Of a DNA stretch of 64,000 nt, positions 1 through 8,172 are shown one piece after another. Within the stretch, counting starts at the first letter, position 1; each line of letters starts with the position of its first letter. The position numbers and the translations under genes are program-made. The notes beneath the pieces are model-generated. The model did no database searches, was not told the origin of the DNA, and was given only the letters and a program-made list of their open reading frames with translations. Origin of the DNA: CAZENU01 sp965117035 (GTDB lineage Bacteria; Chloroflexota; Dehalococcoidia; Lucifugimonadales; CAZENU01); the NCBI GenBank assembly GCA_965117035.1, contig OZ220748.1, forward strand, positions 496,001-560,000. The letters are read 5' to 3'.

Positions 1-266
1 CCGCTAGGTCAATCTCGATGTTTGATCCACTTGTTGTAGCTGGCATAGACGCCAGCCAAGATGATCACAACATGGCATCGCGTCATCTGATTCAGAATAG
101 CTCGGCGTAGAGCGGCGTCGCTGCGAGCGTTGTGAATCGGATCGTCCGGTGGAACCGAGTAGTCTCGGAACCTGAAGTAGGGACGCGCTCTCAGCAGTTT
201 GACGAGACGCTCGTACTGGTCGGAATAGTTCCACGAATGGCTGATGAATAGATTGTACGTCTTCAC
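1..266 (-). pseudogene. TIR-like (DUF1863/ThsB-type) domain protein, partial and frameshifted
   Basis: The reading starts best at GTG 266, giving VKTYNLFISHSW, preceded by a purine-rich GAGAGCAGGA. The visible 84 residues match the MTH538/DUF1863 TIR-like fold: a first beta strand with FISHSW, a central SVPPDDP segment, and HVVIILAGVYASYNKWI near the end. Family members continue WIxxEIxLA. Here the frame stops at position 9, but one extra base near position 17 would restore EIDLA into the window edge, so the gene is frameshifted or the base is a sequencing error. TIR-like proteins of this family include ThsB of Thoeris defence; no ThsA partner is visible. The 3' part lies outside the window. 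Confidence 0.7.
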
Positions 267-469
267 TGTCCTGCTCTCTTCGTATGCTCGGTGGGCATCT
301 GGTGGGGCGAGAGCGCGGACCGCTGGCGGCACCTCTCTCACACCTACACCTCTAACTTGAACCTCAATTTGAAGGTTCTTGATTTTATCAAGTCTGGTAC
401 GCTGGCCCGGACCGCACGCCCCACAGCCGCGACGTGTCGGACGCCGGCGAACGCGGCCGCCAGGGTTAG

Positions 470-619
470 AATCGGGGCACGGCGCAACGGACACCCACGA
501 GGGGCGCTTGCCTCGACTGCCGCGAACCGAGCGGCGCGTACAGCCGATGCCCACGGCACCGACGGGCGTCGGCGGCAGCGGCGAAACGTTACCGTGGACG
601 GCTGTCACGCGCCCGGTGA
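470..619 (+). pseudogene. Zinc-ribbon-like protein fragment
   Basis: An open frame without a usable start reads GACLDCREPSGAYSRC followed by a basic tail rich in Arg and Ala, ending at TGA 617-619. The CxxC...C spacing followed by a basic helix resembles the zinc-ribbon heads of the proteins at 648-958 and 15,740-16,126. A TAG at 467 closes the frame upstream, so this is probably a gene remnant. The rest of 267-640 shows nothing I can support as coding. Confidence 0.3.
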
Positions 620-647
620 CTGCCCCTCAGGATAGGAGTTGCGCGGG

Positions 648-958
648 ATGGTGAAGCGAAGTGGCGGCGCTGTGCTAGCCCGAAAATGTCGGAGGCAGTA
701 CCGGTACGAACACCCGAACTCGCGCACATGCTCAGCAACGTGCAGACAGGCGCGGTCCCGGCACAACAGAGCGGTGGCGGAACGGGCGGCGCGAGAGCGG
801 GAAGAGCGAGAGCGGAATGCGCGAGTCGCCTGGAAGTGGCAGCGAGACGGGCGGCACGGGCTGCGCAGGAGCGGATAGAGCAAGAGCGGAATCGGAAGGG
901 CCTGTGTGTCCACTGCGGGAAGAAGAAGAGCAGGCTCAGGCGACACCGCTGCTGGTAG
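648..958 (+). pseudogene. Small zinc-finger/coiled-coil protein, frameshifted
   Basis: ATG 648 has a GATAGGAG ribosome site nine bases upstream. The first frame encodes a zinc-finger-like CRRQYRYEHPNSRTCSATCRQA stretch, similar in layout to small prokaryotic CxxC proteins ending YCSxxCRQ, followed by an Arg/Glu-rich helix, and stops at 878. The other frame carries on with a similar charged helix and then GLCVHCGKKKSRLRRHRC to a stop at 958. The helix runs smoothly from one frame to the other around 840-850, so a single indel separates two halves of one protein. Function unknown; nucleic-acid binding is a guess from the charge and Cys pattern. Confidence 0.45.
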
Positions 959-1428
959 GGTCACACCCTGAGCGATACGGACTCAGGATGGAGAGTGTCA
1001 CACCACCGACAGGACGACTGCGGCACGCTGCGAACGCCATTCGTGATCTCGGACGAATCCCCCGAGCACCCTCATTCCTATTGGGGAGTAGGGGCGAGCA
1101 CCTGAGAGAGAGACAGAGGAAAACGCCGCATAGATATATATCTTAGGATAGCCAATCGACAACCGCTTCCCCCGTACCCGGGTGGGCATGTGTGGCAGGG
1201 TGTCTACAGGGGTTCGCCCCGCTCCGTCTCTCTCAGGTCGGACTTGTCCATGCCCCTGGAGCGGCCGCCCGATCTCCCCTGCAGCTCGAAGGCCCATGGC
1301 CCTTGGGGGGAAAGTGGCCGCGGCGTAACCGGGCGTCCAGCGCCGCCGCCGACAGCTCCCCTGACGGACAGCGCCGCCTACCTACTGGACGGCGGCGCAT
1401 CGGGGTTTGGGTTGACCGTGCGCAGATC
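959..1428. other. Intergenic stretch, nothing supportable
   Basis: About 470 bases with no convincing gene. Frames open in several directions are what GC-rich sequence gives by chance and show no domain or compositional signature. A short AT-rich patch (tatatatatc) lies at 1131-1143. Confidence 0.5.
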
Positions 1429-1578
1429 CTACCGTTTGCGCCGTGGATCGGCGCGGTCGGCCCGCTCCTGCAGGTCGTCGGCCAGCCGCTCGATGGCCCG
1501 CGCCGCCGTCAGCAGCATGCACGTCGAGCAACGACAGTCCGGGCCGTGGGCGACGGCGGCCGCGCCCGCCTGAGCCAT
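1429..1578 (-). CDS. Small HxxxCxCxxC-motif protein
   Basis: Starting at ATG 1578 this gives 49 residues. Near the start is HGPDCRCSTC, a His followed by three residues and then CxCxxC, and after it an amphipathic helix with AIERLADDL. The same His-Cys arrangement recurs in 21,019-21,231 and twice in the J-domain protein at 16,674, which is why I treat this as a real gene. A zinc-binding role is inferred from the residues. The start could be further upstream, but that would run antisense into the collagen-like fragment. Confidence 0.45.
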   Translation of the reverse strand: MAQAGAAAVAHGPDCRCSTCMLLTAARAIERLADDLQERADRADPRRKR

Positions 1579-1606
1579 CCACTCGCGCCAGCGGGCAACC
1601 CCCAAG

Positions 1607-1774
1607 GGCGCTCCGGGTGTTGCCAGAGACCCCGGTCCCATCGGCCCACAGGGCGACCCGGGGCAACGGGGCGAGACCGGCCCGCGCGGCGCTCAGAGCT
1701 CGGCAGGGCCACCGCGGCGGCAGGGGACGAGCGGGAGAACGTGGTTTCGGTCGATGGTCCAGCGGGTGGCCTAG
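1607..1774 (+). pseudogene. Collagen-like Gly-X-Y fragment
   Basis: This frame has no start codon but reads as consecutive Gly-X-Y triplets: GAP, GVA, (RDP), GPI, GPQ, GDP, GQR, GET, GPR, GAQ, then degenerates and stops at 1772-1774. Such repeats are typical of phage tail fibres and bacterial surface collagens. It is flanked by unrelated small genes and next to a transposase, so it is most likely a remnant of a larger surface or phage gene. Confidence 0.4.
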
Positions 1775-1849
1775 GCGCGGCCCGGCGCCGCCTTCAGTGT
1801 CATGTGCGCTCAGTTCAGGACTCTTGCACCGTGTTGCGTCAAAAGTAAC

Positions 1850-3070
1850 TGTTACCGAGCGGCATACGTTGCCTCATAAGTCGGTGTTACCGAAGGCTCG
1901 TGTTCCTGGCGCCGATCCGCAGTGTCCCACAGGGCCTCAAGGGCAGCGTCGAGACGCGCCTTGAGGCGAACAGGATTGATGGACCGGTAGGTCCGATCGA
2001 TGGCCTGCCGCTGCTCGGCAGTCAGCACGTCGCGCTCCCTGAGCCGCTGGTAGGGCGTCCTGGCCGTGTCGTGGACCTTGTGCACCTTCGCTCCGTTCCG
2101 GCTCTTGTGCTGGAGCTTCATGACCGGCTGAAGGAAGTTCGTGTACTGGTTCGACAGCCTGTGCACCTTCTCGAGCTGGGCCAGAGAGGCCCTTGTCGAG
2201 TATCTGTCGTAGCCCACCAGCTGCCGCACCACAGCCCAGTTCTTCTGCTCGACGTGCGCGTTATCGTTCTTCTTGTACGGACGCGAACGGGTGAAGGTTA
2301 TCTCGTTGCGCTGACAGTAGGCGTGCAGGTGGCGGTTGATAAACTCGGCGCCGTTGTCCGAGTCGAGTCCCAACAGCTCGAACGGCAACGCCTTGGACAT
2401 CTTGTGGACGGCCCCGCCTACTCTCTGCTGGCCCTTACCCCACACCGCCTGGCACTCGACCCAGCCCGTGGCTATGTCCACTCCGGTGAGCGTGGTGAGG
2501 TAGAACCCTGCGGTGCTCTCACCGCAGTGGGCCACCGGGTCGACCTCGATGAATCCGGGCCGGTCTTCGTTCCACTCGGCGAAGGTCCTGATCGGTATCG
2601 ACCCCTTCAGCAGGCTGCCGGGCTTGGTCGTGCTCAACGGCCCCCTGAGCCCTCTGTCCCTGTAGGGCTTCATCAGCCGGTCTATGGACGATGCGCTCAT
2701 CGCGCTCAGCTGCTCGGCCACTTCCGGCGTCACCTGCAACTCCTCCCATGCCTGCAGTCGGCCCACCAACTCTCCCATGAAGGGCGCAAGCCACTTGCCG
2801 CAGATCCGGTCCGCAACCGTCCACACCTTGTGCAGCGCCGCAACCGCCACATCGTCATAGCGCCGCGGGCGACCGAGCTTCTTGTAAGCACCCTCCGGCC
2901 GACTCTCGCCTCCCAACAGCCTGATCGCCGACTTCCTGTGGTATCCGGTCACCTCAGTGAACTCGTCTAACAGCCGGCCCTTCTCCGTTCGACTCGCTCC
3001 CCTGTAATGCTTTCGCATCAATTCCGCATACTCTTCCACGCTGCTTCTCCTCATGCCACCCCCGGTAACA
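1850..3070 (-). mobile_element. Putative insertion sequence around the rve-type transposase
   Basis: The transposase is bracketed by an inverted TGTTACCG: 1850-1857 on the plus strand and its complement CGGTAACA at 3063-3070. The left copy contains the transposase stop codon, giving a tight element of about 1.2 kb. A second GTTACCG lies at 1882. I find no target-site duplication, so the borders are tentative. Confidence 0.35.
1852..3054 (-). CDS. ISNCY-type transposase with integrase (rve) core
   Basis: About 400 residues from ATG 3054 (an in-frame ATG at 3111 is also possible). The N-terminal third has the HTH-like segment with SGASRTEKGRLLDEF-type sequence and GYHRKSAIRLL typical of this family. 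The DDE core is visible: FIEVDPVAH (first Asp), LLGLDSDNGAEF (second Asp) and NDNAHVEQKN (Glu), with the family hallmark SRPYKKNDNAHVEQKNW. Length and motifs match the intact ISNCY/'integrase catalytic region' transposases, so the enzyme may be active. It cuts DNA at its element ends and moves them. Confidence 0.85.
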   Translation of the reverse strand: MRRSSVEEYAELMRKHYRGASRTEKGRLLDEFTEVTGYHRKSAIRLLGGESRPEGAYKKLGRPRRYDDVAVAALHKVWTVADRICGKWLAPFMGELVGRLQAWEELQVTPEVAEQLSAMSASSIDRLMKPYRDRGLRGPLSTTKPGSLLKGSIPIRTFAEWNEDRPGFIEVDPVAHCGESTAGFYLTTLTGVDIATGWVECQAVWGKGQQRVGGAVHKMSKALPFELLGLDSDNGAEFINRHLHAYCQRNEITFTRSRPYKKNDNAHVEQKNWAVVRQLVGYDRYSTRASLAQLEKVHRLSNQYTNFLQPVMKLQHKSRNGAKVHKVHDTARTPYQRLRERDVLTAEQRQAIDRTYRSINPVRLKARLDAALEALWDTADRRQEHEPSVTPTYEATYAAR

Positions 3071-3211
3071 AGATATCGGTCATCCAATCGAGACAAAATA
3101 CTCAGGTACACATGGGGAGCAAAACTGAACGCCAGCTAGCTAGAACCACGATGCACGGGGTCCCGTGATTGGCGCTTTGTCAATCCCACTCGGGACCCCT
3201 GTCTCCCCTCT

Positions 3212-3847
3212 GTGTATCCGGTCGCCGACGCGGGGCTCGGCGAGAATATACTCTGGGCTGGCGTCGCCCGGCTTTCAGCGCATCCTCATCAGGTGAGTGG
3301 GCAGAACCCTGCAAGACTCCCCGGCTCTCCCGGCCGCATCCTGCACCTCTTGGAGCAGTTGCGGCTCGACCCCGGGGCCGTGCCGTGCAGCGAGGTCGTA
3401 TTCCGCCGGTCGACCGATCCTGCCAGACTGGACATGGACTCTCTGGCCCGGCTGTGCTGGCCGCTCCACGAGGCCGTCATCGAGACGCTGGGCGTCCGTG
3501 TGGTCATATGCCTTGGCGGGCGGGCCGGAGGATACCTCCGGCGTCGGCTCGACGCTCACCGCAAGGTCGACGGGTTTGTGCAGGACAACCGGCCTCGATG
3601 GAGGAGCCGGACCCATGAGAACGCCGACGGCAAAGCCGTGGTAACGCTCACACATCCCTCTCAAGTCGATTGGACGGCGCGGGCCTCCGACCCGACAGGA
3701 CTCGTCAAGCGGAGTCTGCAGCGGAGATTCCCATCGCTTAGAGGCGATTCCATGAAACGGCAGGAGCTCCCTGGGAGACTACTCCCCAGCTCGCTCGAAG
3801 ACCAGGACCCGCCCGCCCTAGATGTGAAGCGTGAGCCGTTCCCCTGA
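3212..3847 (+). CDS. Uracil-DNA-glycosylase-like protein, probably 5'-truncated
   Basis: The C-terminal two thirds resemble the UDG superfamily: a CWPLHEAVIETLGVRVVICLGG segment (helix then strand ending in a Gly-rich turn), a basic RPRWRSRTHE stretch, and VTLTHPSQVDWTARASDPTGLV with the HPS motif that contacts DNA in UDG families. The N-terminal part, where the catalytic water-activating loop should be, is poorly defined, and frames 3169-3618 and 3212-3847 compete there. The ISNCY-type element ends 140 bases upstream, so the 5' end may have been lost. The start is a guess. Confidence 0.45.
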   Translation: MYPVADAGLGENILWAGVARLSAHPHQVSGQNPARLPGSPGRILHLLEQLRLDPGAVPCSEVVFRRSTDPARLDMDSLARLCWPLHEAVIETLGVRVVICLGGRAGGYLRRRLDAHRKVDGFVQDNRPRWRSRTHENADGKAVVTLTHPSQVDWTARASDPTGLVKRSLQRRFPSLRGDSMKRQELPGRLLPSSLEDQDPPALDVKREPFP

Positions 3848-3939
3848 GACCTCGAACCGCTCTATCCCCCGCGCCAAGACCTTCAAACTATCCTACATTC
3901 CTTCTGTATTACGGCAGCATTTCATCAGGGAGGCTGGCA

Positions 3940-4182
3940 ATGAAAGGCGAGGCCTGTTCGTCATGATGGCGGTGCTGATTGTGGGCGCCATGGCAGCAGG
4001 GGGCGACGAAGTCGTCCAGGTCAAGACCACTCGGGAGTTGGCGTGGCTGGACGCCGAGCGGCGAAGAGGGGACCGAGACCTACACGTACGCCCCGCGCGA
4101 CGGCGACCCGGCCGACCATGCCTCGAGCGCACCGTCCGGCGCCGCCGCGGACGACGTGATCGACCCGACCAATGGGGCCTGA
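3940..4182 (+). pseudogene. Small single-pass membrane protein, doubly frameshifted
   Basis: ATG 3940 has a good GGGAGG site six bases upstream but runs into TGA after eight codons. A neighbouring frame then gives a hydrophobic VMMAVLIVGAMAAGG and a polar stretch, and the first frame resumes with a Gly/Asp/Ser-rich tail ending PTNGA-stop at 4182. Two indels would join these into one short membrane-anchored protein. Function unknown. Confidence 0.25.
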
Positions 4183-4214
4183 GTGCTCTGCTGCTGAGGG
4201 TCTGCCGTCACGAC

Positions 4215-4580
4215 TTAGTAGCTATACCCCTCATCACACGCGATGCCGTTCCCGTCTGAGTCCAGCCACCACGTATGTCCCTCTTCTCGCTCCCGGCTAA
4301 CGTCGGTGGCTACCATCTTGTCATAATAGTGTTGGGCTTCCGCTCGGCTGCTGAAGAACTCGCAGCCCTGTACAGCGGAGCTGCTGGTCACTGTGCCGGG
4401 CGAGGTTAGGAAGACCAACACCATCAGGGCTAAACCTCCAAAGCCGAAGAGAACGGCCACCACATAGCCAGCAAGCCTGAGTGCGATATGGTCAGCCTTC
4501 ACAAGGGTCAGGACGCCGACCAGGACGCCAGAACCGAAGAGCACCAGTATGATGAATTCTGTTACCAGAAAAGCGAGCAT
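4215..4580 (-). CDS. Membrane protein with C-terminal Excalibur-like domain
   Basis: 121 residues. Two hydrophobic spans (about 3-25 and 32-57) are followed by an extracytoplasmic tail with CEFFSSRAEAQHYYD and a terminal LDSDGNGIACDEGYSY. The DxDxDG..C pattern with a partner Cys is the Excalibur calcium-binding signature found at the end of exported proteins. A related tail ends the protein at 12,536. Ca2+ binding is inferred from the motif. Confidence 0.7.
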   Translation of the reverse strand: MLAFLVTEFIILVLFGSGVLVGVLTLVKADHIALRLAGYVVAVLFGFGGLALMVLVFLTSPGTVTSSSAVQGCEFFSSRAEAQHYYDKMVATDVSREREEGHTWWLDSDGNGIACDEGYSY

Positions 4581-4610
4581 TTTTCTGATCCTAGGGGCCT
4601 CGGGCAGAGG

Positions 4611-4860
4611 CTAGAGGATTCCCGCCAGCGACCCCGTAGGGTCCGGCAGCAGCTCGAGATAGATCAGCGTCGTGTCGAGGCTGCGGTGGCCCAGCCAGCG
4701 CGACAGCACGTTGATGGGGATGCCGTGTGGGTGAGCAGGTGGGCGGGCGTAGCTGTGGCGCGTGGCCCGTCACACGACGTCCAGGGGCCAGCACGCCGGC
4801 GGCGGTGGCCCTGGCCACTGTCTGCGCGGCAACCGCAACAGAAGCCCACTTCACCGACAT
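4611..4860 (-). pseudogene. Tyrosine recombinase C-terminal remnant
   Basis: Read on the minus strand the last 50 codons give RHSYA, then PINVLSRWLGHRSLDTTLIYLE and a stop at 4611. These are the box II elements of XerC/D-like and phage integrases: Arg-His, the second His in LGH and the nucleophilic Tyr in IYLE. HLLTH, expected between RHSYA and GIP, sits in another frame, so at least two indels have accumulated, and the N-terminal catalytic Arg region is gone. A dead integrase. Confidence 0.6.
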
Positions 4861-4977
4861 TTCTTCCATCCGTCCTTGCGTCGCTCGGGCCACTTCCAGT
4901 TGTCTAGAAACCACGCCTCGGGAAAGGCGAAGAAGTACATCAGACCAGCAAGCGAGAAGAACGGTGGCCTATTTGAC

Positions 4978-5613
4978 CTAACCGGTTTCATGCCTGTATG
5001 TCCCGTCGCCGTACTGCCACTTGTTGATGATAGGCGAGAAGTTGGAGTCGAAGCAAACCCAGACAGTCGGTAGGCGCGGGGTAACAATCGGGAAGCACTC
5101 TTTGAAATGTCCCCTCGCCCTGTCAGCGTGCCACCACTTGTCCGGGTAGTCCATGTCCTCTTCCTTGTACCAGTTGCCAGCGTACTTCCATGCTTCACGC
5201 GCCCACCAAGCGATACGGCCAGTCGTGCGGAACACAGGAACGCCGAGTATCTCATCCCCGTCCCAACACCATCTAGTGCTGCTCTCGTAGGTGGCGAAGA
5301 TCCACCCGAACGAATTTCGCTTGTGTACTTGGACCACCTGAGTATCGCAGCCGGTGTGATGCGCCAGCGAGTAGTTGACCGCCTCGCTGGTTCCCTTCAT
5401 GGCCGACATCACGGCTTCCTGAGCCTCGGTCGATAGGTCGTCAAAGGCTTCCGTGTAGTCCGATGCCGCGTTCAGATCGACCAACAACTGCCATACCACG
5501 TCCGGGTCGGTGTAGTCCCGCTCTTTGACAGGTGGGGCCGCATACACCATCCCTCCAAAGAGAGCCGCCACCATGAATACCGCAGCCAAAAGAACAATGG
5601 CTTTCGTCTTCAT
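4978..5613 (-). CDS. Secreted protein of unknown function
   Basis: From ATG 5613 the product has a classic signal peptide (MKTKAIVLLAAVFMVAALFG, cleavage near VYA-AP), preceded by a GGGAGGCGGGC ribosome site. The mature part of about 185 residues is rich in Trp and Tyr and has Cys residues at HTGCDT, RWCWDG and KECFP. Its last 60 residues (from YKEEDMDYPDKWW to QYGDGTYRHETG) recur as a fragment at 8568-8768, so this belongs to a locally duplicated family. No known domain recognised; an extracellular or cell-surface role is inferred from the signal peptide. Confidence 0.65.
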   Translation of the reverse strand: MKTKAIVLLAAVFMVAALFGGMVYAAPPVKERDYTDPDVVWQLLVDLNAASDYTEAFDDLSTEAQEAVMSAMKGTSEAVNYSLAHHTGCDTQVVQVHKRNSFGWIFATYESSTRWCWDGDEILGVPVFRTTGRIAWWAREAWKYAGNWYKEEDMDYPDKWWHADRARGHFKECFPIVTPRLPTVWVCFDSNFSPIINKWQYGDGTYRHETG

Positions 5614-5750
5614 TACGCCCGCCTCCCTATTGGGATACACCCACCGTATCTCCCCGGTCGTATCTCCGGTGTGGGAACCGACCGCTCCTGCACCTCAACC
5701 TCGACGACGGCGCAAGTAGGAGAATGACGGAGGGCCGGTCCGCTGAACAC

Positions 5751-5783
5751 AGCAGGGCCGCAGACATCGCCTGCGGCCCTGCT
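5751..5783 (-). terminator. Perfect 13-bp hairpin
   Basis: AGCAGGGCCGCAG and its exact complement are separated by a seven-base loop, just downstream of the 40-residue gene ending at 5798. No T-run follows on either side, so it is a strong stem but an imperfect intrinsic terminator. Confidence 0.55.
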
Positions 5784-5797
5784 GCCTGGTCCGGGCT

Positions 5798-5920
5798 TTA
5801 TCCAGTCGGTGCTGGATGTACCGCGTCCAGGACCCGCCTCCGTATCCCGGGGGAGAGGGCGAGGCCGACCGCCGCTGCCACCGTCATCACGACTCCGATA
5901 GCCAACGTTCGCTTTTTCAT
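5798..5920 (-). CDS. Small exported or membrane protein, 40 residues
   Basis: ATG 5920 lies seven bases after AAGGGAGG, a strong ribosome site, and the peptide is MKKRTLAIGVVMTVAAAVG.. followed by a short polar tail ending APTG. It has the shape of a signal peptide or single membrane anchor. A 13-bp hairpin sits just after the stop. Function unknown; may be the surviving 5' end of a longer exported gene. Confidence 0.45.
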   Translation of the reverse strand: MKKRTLAIGVVMTVAAAVGLALSPGIRRRVLDAVHPAPTG

Positions 5921-5985
5921 CACAATCCTCCCTTTCGCTGATTTGCGGGTAGCCTCCATTCACCTGGGGTTGCTTTGGGGTTCTA

Positions 5986-6590
5986 GGGTAAGGCTCGCCG
6001 GTGCTCTGGCGAGAGTGGAGGCTACCCTAGGCCCGATGACCACTCTACAGCCCCACTGTAAATCTGGCGTAAAGGTCGGGCGCGAAACTATAATGGTTCT
6101 ATAAACGAATCCCTGAACCTTTCTTCGCTCAGGGCTTCGCCATGCGGTAGCCGACACGCGGTACGGTGAAGATGTATCGAGGGTCTCTGGCGTCGTCCCC
6201 GAGCTTGCGGCGCAGATTCCCGATGAAGACTCGCACGAGTTGGCCTTCCCCCGAATACTCGGCTCCCCAAATCCGCTGGAGGAGCTGGTCGTGGGTCAAC
6301 ACCAACCCGGCATTCGTGGTCAGCTCGAACAGCAGCCTGTACTCCGTCGCACTCAACTGCGCCGTCTGGCCCGACACCGCCACAGTGCGGGTGTCGTAAT
6401 CGACTGTCACGTCCCCGAAGCGGTAGGGCTTGCGCTCCGATCGCTCAACTTTCCCTGGCCGCGTGCGCAACGCCGTCTCGATTCTCGCAACCAGCTCGGT
6501 TGGCGAGAACGGCTTGACTATGTAGTCTGCGGCACCCATCTCCAGGGCGCGGACAACGTTCTCGTCCCCGCCGCTCCCGGACGTTGGGAC
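5986..6590 (-). repeat. 600-bp inverted copy of the hybrid-kinase gene 3' end
   Basis: Read on the minus strand, this segment matches 24,985-25,581 with only scattered mismatches, covering the end of the receiver domain, the whole winged helix and about 140 bases beyond the stop codon. Homology ends at GCCTTACC on one side and near GTCCGG on the other. Confidence 0.85.
6129..6590 (-). pseudogene. 5'-truncated response regulator (receiver end plus OmpR winged helix)
   Basis: From GGDENVVRALEMGAADYIVKPFSP the frame matches the C-terminus of the kinase at 23,070: the conserved Lys of the receiver (VKPFSP), then a complete Trans_reg_C domain with DQLLQRIWG and VFIGNLRRKL, ending YRMAKP. The receiver's phosphorylatable Asp and everything before it are missing, replaced by unrelated sequence beyond 6590. 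The frame runs on to 6818 by chance. Created by the inverted duplication, and unlikely to be expressed as a working regulator. Confidence 0.8.
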
Positions 6591-6874
6591 TGGCCCACTT
6601 TGAACGCGGGCCAACTGCTGACAGGCGACACAATAGCGACCACAACCACGAGCTGGTCGATCGCAGGGGAGTCCGGTGAGCAAGAACCAAGAGGCGCTGG
6701 CGATCTTCGCGACATGGGGCTGTTTGACGTTTATCCTGGAATTCCTGCTCACGGGACGGCGCTCTATCTTACGAGCATCCTGATCGGCATACACATTTGG
6801 GTAGGGAGCGTTTGACATCCCCTTTATACTTGTGTGAGTAGCTGAAATCTCCGCGGCGCGACCGGGGGCACCTG

Positions 6875-7357
6875 ATGGCAGACGAACAGCAGTGGAAACT
6901 GGCCAACGGATCGACCATCGCCCCTCATCCCGTCAAACGACACGTTGCCCGCGAACGGAACGAGGACCGTTACCCACGGCATGAACGGCGCCAGCATCAC
7001 GATTCCCGCTCCAACCGCTCCGATTCCACGCTCGCGGCTGGCGCGTTGGCGCTCGCCCTGATTGCGCTCACGTACTTTCGACCGAATGCTGTAATACCGC
7101 TGGCATCGACGTGCCTGGGCGTCCTGGTCGCGCTCTTCATGGCGTGGAGAATCTACGCCCTACAGTCTCTTCTCGCAGAAGACCCATTTGCGTCTATTGG
7201 GATAGGTGTGTACGCGGGGCTCGCTGGCGGTGGCGTTATCGGGGCGGCCAGCATATGGGTCTCGGTGCTTGCGGTCGACCGGGCGATGCCCAGTAACCAA
7301 GGGCGCGTTCTACCTTACAGTGTGAATACCGGGGGCAAATGGGAGCGCGGCTCTTGA
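6875..7357 (+). CDS. Hypothetical membrane protein
   Basis: 160 residues. A polar, Arg/His-rich N-terminus of about 50 residues (cytosolic by the positive-inside rule) is followed by hydrophobic spans at about 52-66, 72-91 and 105-132 with a Gly-rich VYAGLAGGGVIGAAS turn, then a short tail. No family recognised. GGGGG lies ten bases before ATG 6875. It stands at the start of a short plus-strand run with two tiny genes downstream. Confidence 0.6.
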   Translation: MADEQQWKLANGSTIAPHPVKRHVARERNEDRYPRHERRQHHDSRSNRSDSTLAAGALALALIALTYFRPNAVIPLASTCLGVLVALFMAWRIYALQSLLAEDPFASIGIGVYAGLAGGGVIGAASIWVSVLAVDRAMPSNQGRVLPYSVNTGGKWERGS

Positions 7358-7473
7358 TAGGATGACCGTGACCGCCGCGCCTTTAGACGGATGCAGGCGC
7401 CTCACTGAGCGGGGCTTGCAGGGGGGCGGGCACCGGACCCCACCCCCTCAATCCTACCGGAAGGGCCGTGGCC

Positions 7474-7584
7474 ATGAAGAAACAGCAATCGGTGGGCGTG
7501 GTCGTTACCGCGACGGTCGTGGTGGTCGCCCTGTTGCTGTGGCGGTGGCTGGTTCGTGCGAAGCGGCGCCGCGGGGCAGGATAG
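7474..7584 (+). CDS. Small single-pass membrane protein, 36 residues
   Basis: ATG 7474, with GGAAGGG about nine bases upstream, encodes MKKQQSVGVVVTATVVVVA.. followed by LLWRWLVRAKRRR. One hydrophobic helix flanked by a basic C-terminus is the usual shape of small membrane proteins. Function unknown. Confidence 0.45.
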   Translation: MKKQQSVGVVVTATVVVVALLLWRWLVRAKRRRGAG

Positions 7585-7704
7585 TTGACCCGGTCCGCCG
7601 CGCGCCTGTTGACGCTGGCCTTGGTGCTTGCGGCCGCCGGTGCCGTCTGCACCGGACGCGCGCCCGATCTTGAGGCGACGGTCCGGGCCCGGTGGCTGCG
7701 ATGA
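7585..7704 (+). CDS. Possible tiny lipoprotein
   Basis: A TTG codon directly after the previous stop opens 39 residues with a hydrophobic LLTLALVLAAAGAVC stretch. AGAVC fits a lipobox and a Thr-Gly-Arg follows. There is no separate ribosome site, so translation would depend on coupling with the 36-residue gene. Weak call. Confidence 0.25.
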   Translation: MTRSAARLLTLALVLAAAGAVCTGRAPDLEATVRARWLR

Positions 7705-7751
7705 AAGCTATCGTAGTCCTGTACCATAGCTTGTCGGTAGCGGGTTGGCCA

Positions 7752-8123
7752 TCATGCGGGATTCCAGCGGATGTCAGCGCCGGTTTTCCACACCCGCCAA
7801 AGAGTCCTCAGATTGAAAGCCGTGACAAGCATGTTCCATTCAGCCCTCACATTGGCCATGCCCCGCAGCGTGAATCGTTGCGCTCCAAGTTGGTTCTTGA
7901 TGATCGCGAAGAGAGGCTAGACTAGAGGCAGTCGACGCAGATAGGCTTCCTGGGCCTCGTCAGTCGCCATCCAGTCCCTGTGACGGCGTAGGGCTACGTC
8001 GTATGGGCCGATCTGCAGGGTACGTCCGGCTGTTGCGTTCTTCGTGCAGACTCCGAAGGCCGGACACTCCCGACAGATTGAGCCGGAAACCATTCTATAC
8101 AAGCGGCTCCAGCGGAACCGCAT
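7752..8123 (-). pseudogene. IS1182-type transposase C-terminal remnant
   Basis: The segment from 8123 encodes CRECPAFGVCT...RTLQIG and MATDEAQEAYLRR, the zinc-like and helical elements before the last catalytic residue in DDE_Tnp_1_6 transposases. A stop at 7917 interrupts it, but an adjacent frame continues LFAIIKNQLGAQRFTLRG...NMLVTAFNLRTLWRVW to a stop at 7752, the typical family C-terminus. The catalytic N-terminal two thirds are absent. A dead transposon tail. Confidence 0.7.
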
Positions 8124-8172
8124 GACTTGGGCTGCCAGTATCCACTACTACCTGACCGCCTTCTGAGACAGA

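Noticed and set aside
1..266. Complete Thoeris system
   Set aside because: Only part of a TIR-like gene is visible and no ThsA-type gene is in the window.
291..654. Several overlapping plus- and minus-strand frames
   Set aside because: Arg/Ala/Gly/Pro-rich frames expected by chance; only the Cys-containing frame ending at 619 shows a pattern.
1900..2970. Long plus-strand frame opposite the transposase
   Set aside because: No domain, no ribosome site and Leu/Arg/Val-rich composition; it is the mirror of a GC-rich gene on the other strand.
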